A stretch of DNA of 64,000 nt from assembly GCF_014697545.1 (NCBI RefSeq), contig NZ_JACJSA010000023.1, positions 62,001 through 126,000 of the forward strand. The letters run 5' to 3'. Shown here in pieces: positions 17,850 through 26,593 of the stretch. The notes under the pieces were generated by a model. That model saw only the letters and a list, made by a program, of their open reading frames with translations. It made no database searches and was not told where the DNA came from. Numbering within the stretch: position 1 is the first letter of the stretch; the number at the start of each line of letters is the position of its first letter. Source of the DNA: Oscillatoria sp. FACHB-1407 (GTDB lineage: Bacteria; Cyanobacteriota; Cyanobacteriia; Elainellales; Elainellaceae). Position numbers and translations under genes: made by a program.

Positions 17850-19220
17850 TTAATATCCTTCCAGGCGTCTGCGCCATTCAGCGTCGATCTGGTCTGATTG
17901 GGCAAGTTCCTGCTCGGTCAGATCCGTTTCTGTGGTGTATGCCAGATTGCTAGCCGTAACCACCGTCTGGGCTGCAAACTGATGGGCATAGCTGAGTTTG
18001 CGTTCCAGATCCTCGCCCCCTTCGTTCAGCAGCATCGCTCGTTCCTGGCGATCGCTGTTCCGAGCTTCGACCTTGCGGTTACGCCATTTGATCCAAAAGT
18101 ACCGAACGAGCGGAACGGTTAAGAAGGCGATACCGTAGCCCAACAAGACCCAATAAATTCCACTCACAAAGGCAACTAAGCCACCGATCTCAGCGGCGAT
18201 CGTGCCATCTGCCAGCAGCACGCCCAACGTGATCGCCCCTGCCAGGTTCAACACGCCCAAGCCGATTGCCACCGAAATTTGTCCAGCGTTGGCTTCACTA
18301 AATCGCCACAGGGCTTCTCTGAGGTAAGCAGAAACGCTAGTGGCGCGGCTTTCAGTCGCAGTAACTTGCAACTCTGGAAAGTGGTAAACAATTTGTCCAT
18401 CGGGGCTGACTTCAGGACGACCATTAAAGCGGCTCAACACAGGTAACATAAAGCTCTCATATTCCCGGTCAAAGCCACTGCCCAGGTCATCCAGATAAGG
18501 GGCAATCTGTTCAGCAACAACGGCTCCCCGATTGTTACGAATTACCGTGGCGATCGTCCGCCAGCGTCGATCTTCCAGATCCGCGTTGGGGTTACCATCG
18601 CCAAACAAGAAGGAGAAAATCGACTCCAAAAAGTTCATGCGATTGCCGTCGCTATCTCGGTGGAAGTGTTGACGACGATAGGAGCGGCGATCGTAGTAGT
18701 CGGGGTAAAACACCCAAAACAGATCAGGACCAAACCAGAACCGAGGAAAGAAGATGAAACCACCACCGGAATCATCGCGGCGATCGCCCTCTCCGTCGCG
18801 ACTGGAATTGAGCGCAATCAGAATAATGGTGATTGCCGCAATAATCAAAACAATCGAAGCAATCAGCAGAATACCAAAGGAAATGCGAATCAGGTAGAAC
18901 AACAGCTTCCAAACTTTATTCCACCATTCCTGCAATCGCAGTCGAAAATATTTGCTCTGTAAGACGCTCCGAAAGTTGCGGGGAAAGAGATAGGCAATCT
19001 CCCCGGTGTCAGATACTTGTAAATGTCCACCCGCTTCTGAGGCAAGTGCCAATAGCCCCTGTTCAGCGACTTTAATGTCCAATCCGGCTTGAGAAGCGAC
19101 ATCTCCGACGGTGACGCGGTAGTCTAACTTCTCTACTGCCTGCATGATGGTAGGGTTTGGAGCCATATCCTTACTTCTGTAGACCTGAGACTCTTCCTTA
19201 AGTATAGAATTTTGAACCAA
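17850..19220 (-). CDS. Conserved cyanobacterial membrane protein
   Basis: 456 residues as drawn. A start at the ATG at 19166 (MAPNPTIMQAVEKLDYRV) is equally likely and looks more family-like. The N-terminal 80 residues resemble a winged-helix or effector-type domain (VGDVASQAGLDIKVAEQGLL). A double membrane helix follows (about 105-140), then a Phe/Tyr/Arg-rich loop (FFPRFWFGPDLFWVFYPDYYDRR). A soluble repeat of the first domain comes next (VSPDGQIVYHFPELQV matching VSDTGEIAYLFPRNF), and then two more membrane helices at about 325-390. I know of similar unnamed cyanobacterial proteins but no function. Confidence 0.8.
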   Translation of the reverse strand: MVQNSILKEESQVYRSKDMAPNPTIMQAVEKLDYRVTVGDVASQAGLDIKVAEQGLLALASEAGGHLQVSDTGEIAYLFPRNFRSVLQSKYFRLRLQEWWNKVWKLLFYLIRISFGILLIASIVLIIAAITIILIALNSSRDGEGDRRDDSGGGFIFFPRFWFGPDLFWVFYPDYYDRRSYRRQHFHRDSDGNRMNFLESIFSFLFGDGNPNADLEDRRWRTIATVIRNNRGAVVAEQIAPYLDDLGSGFDREYESFMLPVLSRFNGRPEVSPDGQIVYHFPELQVTATESRATSVSAYLREALWRFSEANAGQISVAIGLGVLNLAGAITLGVLLADGTIAAEIGGLVAFVSGIYWVLLGYGIAFLTVPLVRYFWIKWRNRKVEARNSDRQERAMLLNEGGEDLERKLSYAHQFAAQTVVTASNLAYTTETDLTEQELAQSDQIDAEWRRRLEGY

Positions 19221-19640
19221 AGCATTGCAGTACTGGAATTACGGCAATCGTTGAAGCGGAGTTAGTAGGATTAATTCTATCCAAATAAAGGATTTTCCTG
19301 CTGTTGAGTCTTCGGTGGGGCTATACCGCCGTTTGCCCGCACAAGCAAAGCATAAAAGCAAACCATAAAAGTTATCTCATTCGCCCTCTGAATGCAAATT
19401 AAAGTAGATTCAGGATTTGAAGCGGCGTGAGGTAGTCTGATTCAGGCAAGGATGCAGACTAAGAGAGCAACAGGGAGAGGGTGTGAGCATGGGCATTTCA
19501 TACTCTCCTACCATCCTTCTCTCCAGGGCACTACCGGGTTTGGTTCTCAAAACTGTACACTTCGCTTCTGCGTCCTAAGGTAGACTGTAATTGCGTCGCT
19601 TACCCTATCTGTCACGCTTCATTTAACAAGAACAGCTATT
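19221..19640. other. Intergenic region upstream of ycf3
   Basis: 420 bases between divergent genes. No gene, repeat family member or RNA was recognised. It should hold the ycf3 promoter and the promoter of the membrane-protein gene. Confidence 0.4.
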
Positions 19641-20159
19641 ATGCCTAGAACCCAACGCAACGATAACTTTATCGACAAAAGCTTTACGGTCATGGCGGAC
19701 TTGATTCTCAAGTTGCTGCCCGCTAACCAAACCGCTAAAGAGGCGTTTGCCTACTATCGAGATGGCATGTCTGCTCAAGCTGATGGTGAATATGCCGAAG
19801 CGTTGGCAAACTACGAAGAAGCCCTGAAGTTAGAAGAAGACCCCTACGATCGCAGCTTCATTCTTTACAACATCGGCTTGATTCATGCCAGTAATGGGGA
19901 GCACGATAGAGCTCTCGGCTATTATGAGCAGGCATTAGAGTGCAATCCCCGGATGCCCCAGGCGTTGAATAACGTTGCTGTGATCTATCACTACCTGGGT
20001 GAGCAGCAGCAAGAAGCAGGTGATTCAGATGCCGCAAACTCCTACTTCGATAAGGCAGCTGACTACTGGCAGCAAGCTATTCAATTAGCACCCAATAACT
20101 ACATCGAAGCGCAAAACTGGCTCAAAACCACAGGACGCTTAAAGATTGACGTGTTCTAA
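19641..20159 (+). CDS. ycf3: Photosystem I assembly protein Ycf3
   Basis: 172 residues, the family length, opening with the highly conserved [20 protein letters not shown]. Three TPR units cover about residues 35-155 (for example [20 protein letters not shown] and [20 protein letters not shown]). Ycf3 is a thylakoid-associated chaperone needed to assemble PsaA/PsaB into photosystem I. It stands alone here, followed by a partial hairpin-chain repeat and then the convergent HU gene. Confidence 0.97.
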   Translation: MPRTQRNDNFIDKSFTVMADLILKLLPANQTAKEAFAYYRDGMSAQADGEYAEALANYEEALKLEEDPYDRSFILYNIGLIHASNGEHDRALGYYEQALECNPRMPQALNNVAVIYHYLGEQQQEAGDSDAANSYFDKAADYWQQAIQLAPNNYIEAQNWLKTTGRLKIDVF

Positions 20160-20294
20160 GAAGGCTAAATCCCCTGATTTCTCGTTGAACGGAAGAGTGG
20201 AACACGAGTTCATTCAACATTTCATCGCTCAAATGCTTTGCAGGGGCTTGGCATCGCCAAACCCCTACATAACGATGTGGCGAATGTATCAGTC

Positions 20295-20439
20295 CCTGGC
20301 GAATGAATTCATAGCTATCAAAACGATGTCCACCGTCGCGGACTACCGGAACTCAAAGGTTGGCTCAACCAACGCAGGTCGGTTGTGTTTGAATAGCTGC
20401 GGTTTCAACTGCCAAAATTCTGAGCGCCAACTCAGGTTA
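20295..20439. repeat. Hairpin-chain repeat, copy B (reverse orientation)
   Basis: Aligns with 53245-53410 in the same orientation: CTGGCGAATGAATTC at the start, CGTCGCGGACTACCGGAA, then AACGCAGGTCGGTTGTGTT, and CAACTCAGGTTA at the end. It lies between ycf3 and the HU gene. Confidence 0.78.
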
Positions 20440-20440
20440 A

Positions 20441-20734
20441 TTAAGCAACTTTGCCATTAGGAGGGGAAACTTTCTCCTTAAAGAGTTTTCCTGCACTGAA
20501 AGCCGGAACACGAGTTGCTGGAATTTTCATGGCTTCGCCACTCTTGGGATTGCGCCCCTCACGTTCTTTGCGTTCGCGAGGTTCAAACGTTCCAAAACCA
20601 ACTAACGTCACCTTTTCGCCACCAGCAACGGCATCTTGAATGACTTCAAACGTAGCGGACAAAATTCGATCCGCTTCTTTTTTAGTGACACCTGCTTTTT
20701 CTGCAACCGCGTCAATTAATTCACCTTTATTCAT
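20441..20734 (-). CDS. HU family DNA-binding protein
   Basis: 97 residues. The HU/IHF fold is clear: MNKGELIDAVAEKAGVTKKEAD, then GFGTFEPRERKEREGRNPKSG, the beta-arm region containing MKIPATRVPAFSAGK. It binds and bends DNA non-specifically as a dimer and is the main nucleoid protein of cyanobacteria. It is slightly longer than E. coli HU because of a short C-terminal tail (EKVSPPNGKVA). A divergent promoter region lies upstream. Confidence 0.97.
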   Translation of the reverse strand: MNKGELIDAVAEKAGVTKKEADRILSATFEVIQDAVAGGEKVTLVGFGTFEPRERKEREGRNPKSGEAMKIPATRVPAFSAGKLFKEKVSPPNGKVA

Positions 20735-20904
20735 GAAACTCAGTCCTCACAAGCATCTGGAGCATTTAGAAAAAAATTGTAGTGCAGATGTATAGAAATA
20801 AATCAATTAAATCGGGAATTTTATGTGAATTGAGATGCAGTTGTTCTGATTGTAAGGTTGTTGGAGTCGTTGAAGAGTTGGTTTAGAACGACACAATACA
20901 CTGT

Positions 20905-21372
20905 TTATAAATCGACCAGAGACACCATTTGAGTCTCAACGTTAGTTCCGTCAATGTGCATAAAAGCCAGACAAATAGGCAGTTTGAAGCGTCTTGGTCC
21001 AGCACTTCCCGGATTCAAAAATAAGATCCCATCTCGCTGTTCGATCTGGGGTTTGTGAGAGTGACCACTGATAACCACCTGCACCTCTGCTCCCAATTCA
21101 GCAAGGTTAAGATTTTTTACAATGTGGAGCAGATGAATGGCTACGGACTCAACGGTGACTGTTTGCTCCTCTGGAAGTGCTTCCGCCCACTCTCCTTTGT
21201 CGTTGTTGCCTCGCACCGCAATGACCGGAGCGATCGCCTCCAATTTTTCTAATACCTCCGGCGCACCAATATCGCCAGCATGAAGGATCAAGTCTGCCAT
21301 CTGTAGAGCGGCGATCGCCTCTGGACGCAGTAATTTGTGTGTATCTGAAATGACTCCAACGTTAGTTGCCAT
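20905..21372 (-). CDS. YfcE/MJ0936-type metallophosphoesterase
   Basis: 155 residues. Calcineurin-like metal motifs are complete: D10 and H12 (ISDTH), D34 (HAGDIG), N56 (RGNND), and GHSH (103-106). The family hydrolyses phosphodiesters with Mn2+. The natural substrate is not known. AGAAGGAG lies about 8 bases before the ATG. It is cytoplasmic and probably monocistronic. Confidence 0.9.
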   Translation of the reverse strand: MATNVGVISDTHKLLRPEAIAALQMADLILHAGDIGAPEVLEKLEAIAPVIAVRGNNDKGEWAEALPEEQTVTVESVAIHLLHIVKNLNLAELGAEVQVVISGHSHKPQIEQRDGILFLNPGSAGPRRFKLPICLAFMHIDGTNVETQMVSLVDL

Positions 21373-21501
21373 CGGTCAACTCCTTCTGCCCTTTCTCTAA
21401 TTTCTTCTAACGTCAATTTAGGTTAGGGAGATTTCCAGAAAACAAACTACCTGTAAGGGCGTTTTCAAGAATCATACCTGCATTCAGCAATCTCACTAAT
21501 T

Positions 21502-21530
21502 AAAAAAAACCTCCTGTCTTACAGGAGGTT
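21502..21530 (-). terminator. Intrinsic terminator of the DUF4278 gene
   Basis: On the minus strand, AACCTCCTGT and ACAGGAGGTT form a 10 bp stem with a 3-base loop, followed directly by eight T residues. It lies 35 bases beyond the stop of the DUF4278 gene. Confidence 0.88.
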
Positions 21531-21564
21531 GAGGCATTAGTACTAACTATTGCTAGCCCAAAAC

Positions 21565-22011
21565 TTATGCTGCAAGTTGATTAAGCTCTGCTTCTAACAT
21601 CCGAACCAACTCTTGATCACCCCGTTCGCGTGCAACTTTAAGACGACGCTGAACGTTTTGCAGCAAATTAGCTTTGTGAACTTTTGCTGTGTGCACTTTG
21701 GTGATGTAGTTGCGAGACAAGGTCGGGGGAACCCGATCGGCTTGCACTTGAGGTGCAGTCTGTACCGTGGTCGTAGTGACGCCTTCGGTATTTCGATTGA
21801 CCTGATAAGTTACACCACGATAGGTCAAGTTGTAGGAAGTAGGTATCGCTGCCTGAGCCGCTTGGACACTCGGATCAACCATGTAAGTTGTTCCCCGATA
21901 GGTCAGCACATAAGGTGAACGATAACCATTAGCCGCTTTAAAAGGAGCCTGAACCCCTGCTGAGGCTGTTTGATTGTAGTCGTAAGCGTTGCCGCGATAG
22001 ATGAGTTTCAT
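21565..22011 (-). CDS. DUF4278 domain-containing protein
   Basis: 148 residues. It contains three short repeats of the DUF4278 signature: MKLIYRGNAYDYN at the start, LTYRGTTYMVD and LTYRGVTYQVN. A basic helical C-terminus (LLQNVQRRLKVARERGDQELV) follows. DUF4278 proteins are common in cyanobacteria and their function is unknown to me. There is no signal peptide. A clear terminator follows the gene. Confidence 0.88.
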   Translation of the reverse strand: MKLIYRGNAYDYNQTASAGVQAPFKAANGYRSPYVLTYRGTTYMVDPSVQAAQAAIPTSYNLTYRGVTYQVNRNTEGVTTTTVQTAPQVQADRVPPTLSRNYITKVHTAKVHKANLLQNVQRRLKVARERGDQELVRMLEAELNQLAA

Positions 22012-22308
22012 ATGATTCGCTTCCCCAGATAACTCTAGATTGACTTGTCGAAGAGAAGCGCGTTCCTTCGGGGGTGCCCCTACTTCCGTCCACCTACTAC
22101 GCAGTCAAAGGCGCACAAAGGGGATGAACGATTTTTCTTCTGTATCTAAATTTACCATTTGCCATCTTGGATCTGATACCCCCCAAAAGAAGGAAACTAC
22201 GACCTAAATTGCTACAATTACCTATCAGCCTCAACTTCAACCCCCAGGGTAGATTTTTCGCCTTTGCAAAAAATTTACGTTTCCTCACACATCCTTCTTA
22301 ATCCGAAC
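22012..22308. other. Upstream region of the DUF4278 gene
   Basis: No gene seen. Part of an 800-base gap that also holds two repeat elements (22309-22401 and 22453-22620) and unassigned sequence to 22819. Nothing further was recognised. Confidence 0.35.
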
Positions 22309-22401
22309 TATAGCAATCCTATTTGATTTGTGAAAAAAGCTGTTTGTGAAAGTGCCCGCCCAAAGGGCGGGCACTTTCACAAACGATTTAGGATCGCTAT
22401 A
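22309..22401. mobile_element. MITE-like inverted-repeat element, copy 2
   Basis: 93 bp. The ends TATAGCAATCCTA and TAGGATCGCTATA are inverted repeats with 12 of 13 matches. The centre is GTGCCCGCCC / GGGCGGGCAC as in copy 1 at 3121-3217, to which it aligns in reverse orientation. Non-coding. Confidence 0.85.
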
Positions 22402-22452
22402 TGTCGAACCAGGGCGAATGGTATTTCGCCCCTAACCTCAAATTGCACTAGA

Positions 22453-22620
22453 TTAACCTGAGCTTGGGATAAGGATCTTGGCGGTTGAAACCACAGCGGT
22501 AGAAACAAAACCGACCTGCGCTGGTTCGGCAAACCTTGATTTTCCTTAGTCTGCGCAAGCGGGCTTGGCTCAGATAGCCGCGAATTGATTCGCCAGGTGT
22601 TTAATCCGAATTGACGTTAG
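22453..22620. repeat. Hairpin-chain repeat, copy C
   Basis: About 168 bp, near-complete, in the same orientation as 57336-57507. Both contain GGGATAAGGATCTTGGCGGT, GCAAACCTTGATTTTCC, CGCGAATTGATTCGCCAGG and CCGAATTGACGTTA. Stem arms vary, partly through G-U compatible changes in the AGTCNGC...GCNGNCT stem. Confidence 0.88.
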
Positions 22621-22819
22621 ATTAGCCAGATCGCCCGACTAAGGATCACGAATTTATGAAGGTGTAATTCCTGGCGTAGGGACGTGGCATTCGATCAAAA
22701 GCCCTTGCCATTGGTTCAGAACCCTCTGCCGAATGCCGCGCCCGTACATGGGGTTGTCGTTTTTCAGGTTATTTAATTCACGATCCTAAGGACTTACACA
22801 ACGGGTTTTCGGATCGATT

Positions 22820-24214
22820 CTAAATTGCTTTTGAAAAACCAGTAGTGGCACGTCTTTTAAGGAAAGTGTCAAATACTGCCGCGATATTGCGGATCAGCAA
22901 TCGCCCAACGGGGGTTACTTGAATGTGATTGGGTGTATGTTCAATTAACCCGTCGATTTCAAGTTGCCTTAAAGCGGCTTGTTCTCCTGCAAAGTGATCA
23001 TCAAATTCCTGATCGAAACTGAGATGATATTTCTCTTGCAACGCCTCTTTTGACAGTTGAAACTGACACATCAATTCCATAATGATTGTCCGACGAACAA
23101 TATCTTCGTGACTCAGGGAAACGCCCCGTTCGATCGGCAACACGTCTAAATCGATCGCCCGATAAAAGTCTTTCAGACGTTTGTGATTTTGCACATAGAC
23201 ATCGTGCAACATGCTGATCGAGGTCATGCCAAAGCTAACCAAATCTGATTCTGGCTTAGTGGTGTAGCCCTGAAAGTTGCGGTGCAGTTGCCCTTCCCGT
23301 TGGGCGATCGCCAATTCATCGTTGGGCTTAGCGAAATGATCCATGCCAATGTAGACATAACCATTGCTGGTTAGCTCCTCAATCGTCATCTGCAAAATGT
23401 CTAACTTTTCTGAGGCTTGCGGCATGGCTTCTTGTGGCAACCGCTTCTGAATGGGTTTGAGCCAAGGCACATAGGCAAAGTTGAAAACGGCAATGCGATC
23501 TGGGTTTAGGGCGATCGTTTGACGAATAGTTTCTCTGAAAGTTTCGAGGGTTTGATAGGGCAATCCATAGATTAAATCGACGTTAACACTATCAAAATTG
23601 GCTTCTCGCATCCAATCCATGACGTTAAACAGCAGTTCTTTGGGTTGAACTCGATTAATCGCTTCCTGTACAACCGGGTTGAAATCTTGAATCCCAAAAC
23701 TAATGCGGTTAAATCCTAACTGGCGTAAAAAGTGTACATACTCACGGTCGAGGTACCGGGGGTTTACTTCCAGTGAGATTTCGGCTGCTGGATCAAAGTT
23801 AAATCGATCATGCAACGCTGTCCATAACCGTTCAACCTGTTGCAGCGAAAGGTAATTGGGTGTACCGCCACCCCAGTGGAGTTGGTGTACGGGGCGATCG
23901 CCATCGATCAACGCATCGACTTGATGAATATTGCGAATTAAGTAATCGATATACGGGTCAGCCAGTTCTTTGCGAGAGGTGATAACAGTATTGCAACCAC
24001 AAAAATAGCAAGCCGTTTCACAAAAGGGAATGTGACAGTAGAGCGATAAAGGTGTTTTTTTATAGTTTCCAATGGCGATCGCGGCTCTAAAGTTAACGTC
24101 CTCAAACTCTGGTTTTAACTCAGTTGCAGGAGGATAACTGGTATAGCGAGGCAGCGGTTGATCGTATTTGCGGAGTAATTGCGGATCAAATTGAATAGTT
24201 GGCAATGAAAACAT
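22820..24214 (-). CDS. hemN: Oxygen-independent coproporphyrinogen III oxidase
   Basis: 464 residues, full HemN length. A radical-SAM iron-sulfur motif is present, C65xxxC69xxC72, within HIPFCETACYFCGCN. It is followed by LHWGGGTPNYLS and the C-terminal HemN domain. It converts coproporphyrinogen III to protoporphyrinogen IX without oxygen. The full HemN-type residues, not just the shorter HemW-like form, are seen. It lies downstream of a heme oxygenase gene and near a divergent acsF, an arrangement known for low-oxygen-induced tetrapyrrole genes in cyanobacteria. Confidence 0.95.
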   Translation of the reverse strand: MFSLPTIQFDPQLLRKYDQPLPRYTSYPPATELKPEFEDVNFRAAIAIGNYKKTPLSLYCHIPFCETACYFCGCNTVITSRKELADPYIDYLIRNIHQVDALIDGDRPVHQLHWGGGTPNYLSLQQVERLWTALHDRFNFDPAAEISLEVNPRYLDREYVHFLRQLGFNRISFGIQDFNPVVQEAINRVQPKELLFNVMDWMREANFDSVNVDLIYGLPYQTLETFRETIRQTIALNPDRIAVFNFAYVPWLKPIQKRLPQEAMPQASEKLDILQMTIEELTSNGYVYIGMDHFAKPNDELAIAQREGQLHRNFQGYTTKPESDLVSFGMTSISMLHDVYVQNHKRLKDFYRAIDLDVLPIERGVSLSHEDIVRRTIIMELMCQFQLSKEALQEKYHLSFDQEFDDHFAGEQAALRQLEIDGLIEHTPNHIQVTPVGRLLIRNIAAVFDTFLKRRATTGFSKAI

Positions 24215-24306
24215 GGGTAGTGTTTCTCTCAGGTTTTCTCGGTGCAGGTGGAGATGTTTAATAAAGCTTGGAATGAATGACTACAGACAAACCCTACCCC
24301 TGCATC

Positions 24307-24329
24307 ACCTCCCCTTGGTGAGGGGAGGT
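24307..24329. terminator. GC-rich hairpin between heme oxygenase and hemN
   Basis: ACCTCCCC and GGGGAGGT form an inverted repeat with a TTGGTGA loop. It sits in the 158-base gap between the two genes. It could attenuate transcription into hemN or stabilise mRNA ends. There is no long T-run. Confidence 0.45.
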
Positions 24330-24372
24330 TGGGAAAGGTCAAATGTGTAGCTCTAGAAAAATGGCTAACTAG

Positions 24373-25128
24373 CTAAATGCTATATTCCGGGACAGGTGTA
24401 GCAGCATGATGGGGCGGACGCTCCGTTGCTCCGGGAATCGCTTGACGAGTCAACAGGTCAAACACATGTTCACCAATGACAGCTTTCACATCATCTTCTA
24501 AAGCATGCACCACATCTCGATTTAAGGTAAACGCATAATTGGCTTCAGCAATAATGCGTTGGATGGTGTCTTCGTCCACAGGCAGAGCATTTAGCGCATC
24601 ACGATATTTTTCCTTAAACAATCGCTTTGCGTCCGGTGTAGGCAACTGTTCAAACTCATGCAGAGCAGTTCCCTGACCCTCAGGCAAGTTCAATGCATTA
24701 CGGACAATATTTTTGAGGGCTTGCCCACCGGAAAGGTCGCCCATATAACGGGTATACGAATGAGCAATGAGCAGAGCAGGGTCAGTATTGGCAACTTCGT
24801 GAATGCGATCGACATACACTTTTCCTTCTGGAAGAGGTGTAATTTGTTCACGCCAGTTATCACCGTAGTAATATGCCAAATCACGCTCTAAATTCGCTGT
24901 ACGGTTAATCTCTGGAAAGTAGATCGGCTTCACAGCAGGGTGCTCTTGATGGCGTTGTAGCTCATCTTCTAACGCACGATATACAAAGTAGAGATTGGCT
25001 AATAATTTGCGGAATGGTTCGCGTTCTACAATTCCTTTCAAAAAGCATTTCATGTATGCAGTGTTTTCAGCCGCCGTGTGGGAGTGTTTTGTACCTTCTC
25101 GCAGGCGCAGGGCTAAATCATGACTCAT
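24373..25128 (-). CDS. Heme oxygenase (biliverdin-producing)
   Basis: 251 residues. The proximal heme ligand is likely His17 in GTKHSHTAAEN. The distal helix signature YTRYMGDLSGGQAL is intact. It opens heme to biliverdin IXa, CO and iron, feeding phycobilin synthesis. GAGGAA lies 7 bases before the ATG. It is on the same strand as hemN and divergent from acsF. By position it corresponds to the low-oxygen HO2-type isozyme of other cyanobacteria. This is inferred from context, not from residues. Confidence 0.94.
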   Translation of the reverse strand: MSHDLALRLREGTKHSHTAAENTAYMKCFLKGIVEREPFRKLLANLYFVYRALEDELQRHQEHPAVKPIYFPEINRTANLERDLAYYYGDNWREQITPLPEGKVYVDRIHEVANTDPALLIAHSYTRYMGDLSGGQALKNIVRNALNLPEGQGTALHEFEQLPTPDAKRLFKEKYRDALNALPVDEDTIQRIIAEANYAFTLNRDVVHALEDDVKAVIGEHVFDLLTRQAIPGATERPPHHAATPVPEYSI

Positions 25129-25200
25129 GGGACATTCCTCTAGGAGATTCCTCAGTGTTAAACGCGGGGCTCAAACGGTTGAGACATCCATTAAGCACTC

Positions 25201-25329
25201 TATAACTATTTGGCGATTAATTGTGATAGTTTTTATAACTTAACGATTTAACAGGATTCTTCTAGCGATCGTTACAATCCTGTAATGAGTCTTGTCCTCA
25301 TTGCACAGCTATCATAACTTAATAGTTAT
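25201..25329. promoter_or_regulatory. Divergent promoter region with repeated ATAACT half-sites
   Basis: In the gap between heme oxygenase and acsF, ATAACT TAAT AGTTAT (25314-25329) is a perfect 6 bp inverted repeat with a 4-base spacer. ATAACTTAA occurs again at about 25235, and ATAACTATT at 25202. The repeated half-site between two divergent low-oxygen genes suits a dimeric regulator. In Synechocystis this gene set is activated by the MarR-type factor ChlR. I cannot say whether the site is the same. Confidence 0.4.
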
Positions 25330-25354
25330 CGAATCCATCAAGTATTTCCTATCT

Positions 25355-26425
25355 ATGGTCAATTCTCCATCCAAACCCATTCTGGAGACGTCAGATAAAA
25401 CCAAAGCATTAACAGAAACTATTCTGACTCCCCGGTTTTATACAACCGATTTTGAAAAAGCAGCAGAGCTAGATCTATCGGCTCAGGATGCTGAGTTGCA
25501 AGCGATGTTGGCAGAGATGCGAGCCGACTATAATCGACATCATTTTGTCCGAGACGAGTCATTTGAACAATCTTGGGAGCACATCACAGGTACAGCACGC
25601 AAAGCGTTTATCGATTATTTAGAGCGATCCTGCATCTCTGAATTTTCCGGTTTTTTACTGTTTAAAGAACTCTCACGCAAGTTAAAAGAGCGTAGTCCTC
25701 TCTTGTCTGAAATGTTTAACCTGATGGCACGCGATGAAGCGCGACATGCAGGTTTTCTCAACAAAGCCATGGGAGATTTTGGCTGCACCATGGATCTGGG
25801 ATACCTGACAAAAAATCGGGTGTATACCTTCTTCCCAATTGAGTGGGTGTTATATACGGTTTATCTCTCTGAAAAGATTGGTTACTGGCGTTACATCATT
25901 ATTTATCGCCATTTAGAGAAGCACCCTGAAAACCAGTTCTATCCCCTGTTCCACTATTTTGAGAGTTGGTGTCAGGATGAGAACCGTCACGGGGACATTT
26001 TCAAAGCATTATTGCGCTCACAACCCCAACTCTGGCAAACCTGGCAATCACGCTTGTGGAGTCGGTTTTTCTTGTTGTCCGTGTTTGCGACTCATACCCT
26101 TACAGTGCACGAACGGGCAGAGTTTTATCACATTTTAGGACTTGACCCAACCGAGTTTGATGCAGAGGTGATTCGCAAAACCAACGAGACAGCCGCGAGA
26201 GCATTTCCATCAATATTAGATACGGATCATCCTGAGTTCTTTAAGCGGTTGCATCGCTGTTCTGATTTGAATAAACAGCTTTCAGAGATTGATCGCTCTA
26301 ACCAACCAAAGTGGCTGAAAACATTACGCAAGTTGCCATTGCAAGCTGCAATTGTAGGGCATTTGTTGCGAATTTATCTGCTTAAGCCAATTGATGCTGA
26401 AGCATTGCGATCGACCGTTCGCTAA
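25355..26425 (+). CDS. acsF: Mg-protoporphyrin IX monomethyl ester oxidative cyclase
   Basis: 356 residues from the ATG at 25355 (MVNSPSKPILETSDKT), the family length. The open frame runs 21 codons further up without similarity. It is a diiron enzyme: E96 (ISEFSG), the DEARH motif (127-131) and DENRHGD later. It forms the fifth ring of chlorophyll using oxygen. Cyanobacteria often carry two copies, one for air and one for low oxygen. Its divergent linkage to heme oxygenase and hemN marks this as the likely low-oxygen copy (ChlAII type), by inference. Confidence 0.95.
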   Translation: MVNSPSKPILETSDKTKALTETILTPRFYTTDFEKAAELDLSAQDAELQAMLAEMRADYNRHHFVRDESFEQSWEHITGTARKAFIDYLERSCISEFSGFLLFKELSRKLKERSPLLSEMFNLMARDEARHAGFLNKAMGDFGCTMDLGYLTKNRVYTFFPIEWVLYTVYLSEKIGYWRYIIIYRHLEKHPENQFYPLFHYFESWCQDENRHGDIFKALLRSQPQLWQTWQSRLWSRFFLLSVFATHTLTVHERAEFYHILGLDPTEFDAEVIRKTNETAARAFPSILDTDHPEFFKRLHRCSDLNKQLSEIDRSNQPKWLKTLRKLPLQAAIVGHLLRIYLLKPIDAEALRSTVR

Positions 26426-26429
26426 ATGG

Positions 26430-26532
26430 CGTTGCTGAATGCAGGTATGATTCTTGAAAACGTACCGCGGCTGTAGGGGCGTTTCGCGAAACGCCCCTAC
26501 CCAGTGATCTGCCACAATCAAACATTAAATCG
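26430..26532. repeat. TTTCGCGAA palindrome repeat, copy 1
   Basis: GTAGGGGCGTTTCG and its complement form a perfect 28 bp palindrome at 26473-26500. The right flank (CAGTGATCTGCCACAATCAA and on to about 26532) is the exact reverse complement of the left flank of copy 2 near 43801-43831. The left flank (GCGTTGCTGAATGCAG) is shared with the copy at 54658. Confidence 0.88.
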
Positions 26533-26537
26533 GCATG

Positions 26538-26576
26538 AGAAGTCGGAGTTTTAAACAACTCCGACTTCTGTTTTTG
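26538..26576. terminator. Bidirectional terminator between acsF and hemerythrin genes
   Basis: AGAAGTCGGAGTT (26538-26550) pairs with AACTCCGACTTCT (26557-26569), followed by GTTTTTG. It lies between two convergent stops. The stem is nearly the same as that at 15524-15560. Confidence 0.82.
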
Positions 26577-26593
26577 TGGACGTCAAATTGAGT

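Noticed and set aside
20146..20460. Open frame of 104 codons after ycf3
   Set aside because: Covers a hairpin-chain repeat copy and the HU gene end, and has no recognisable protein character.
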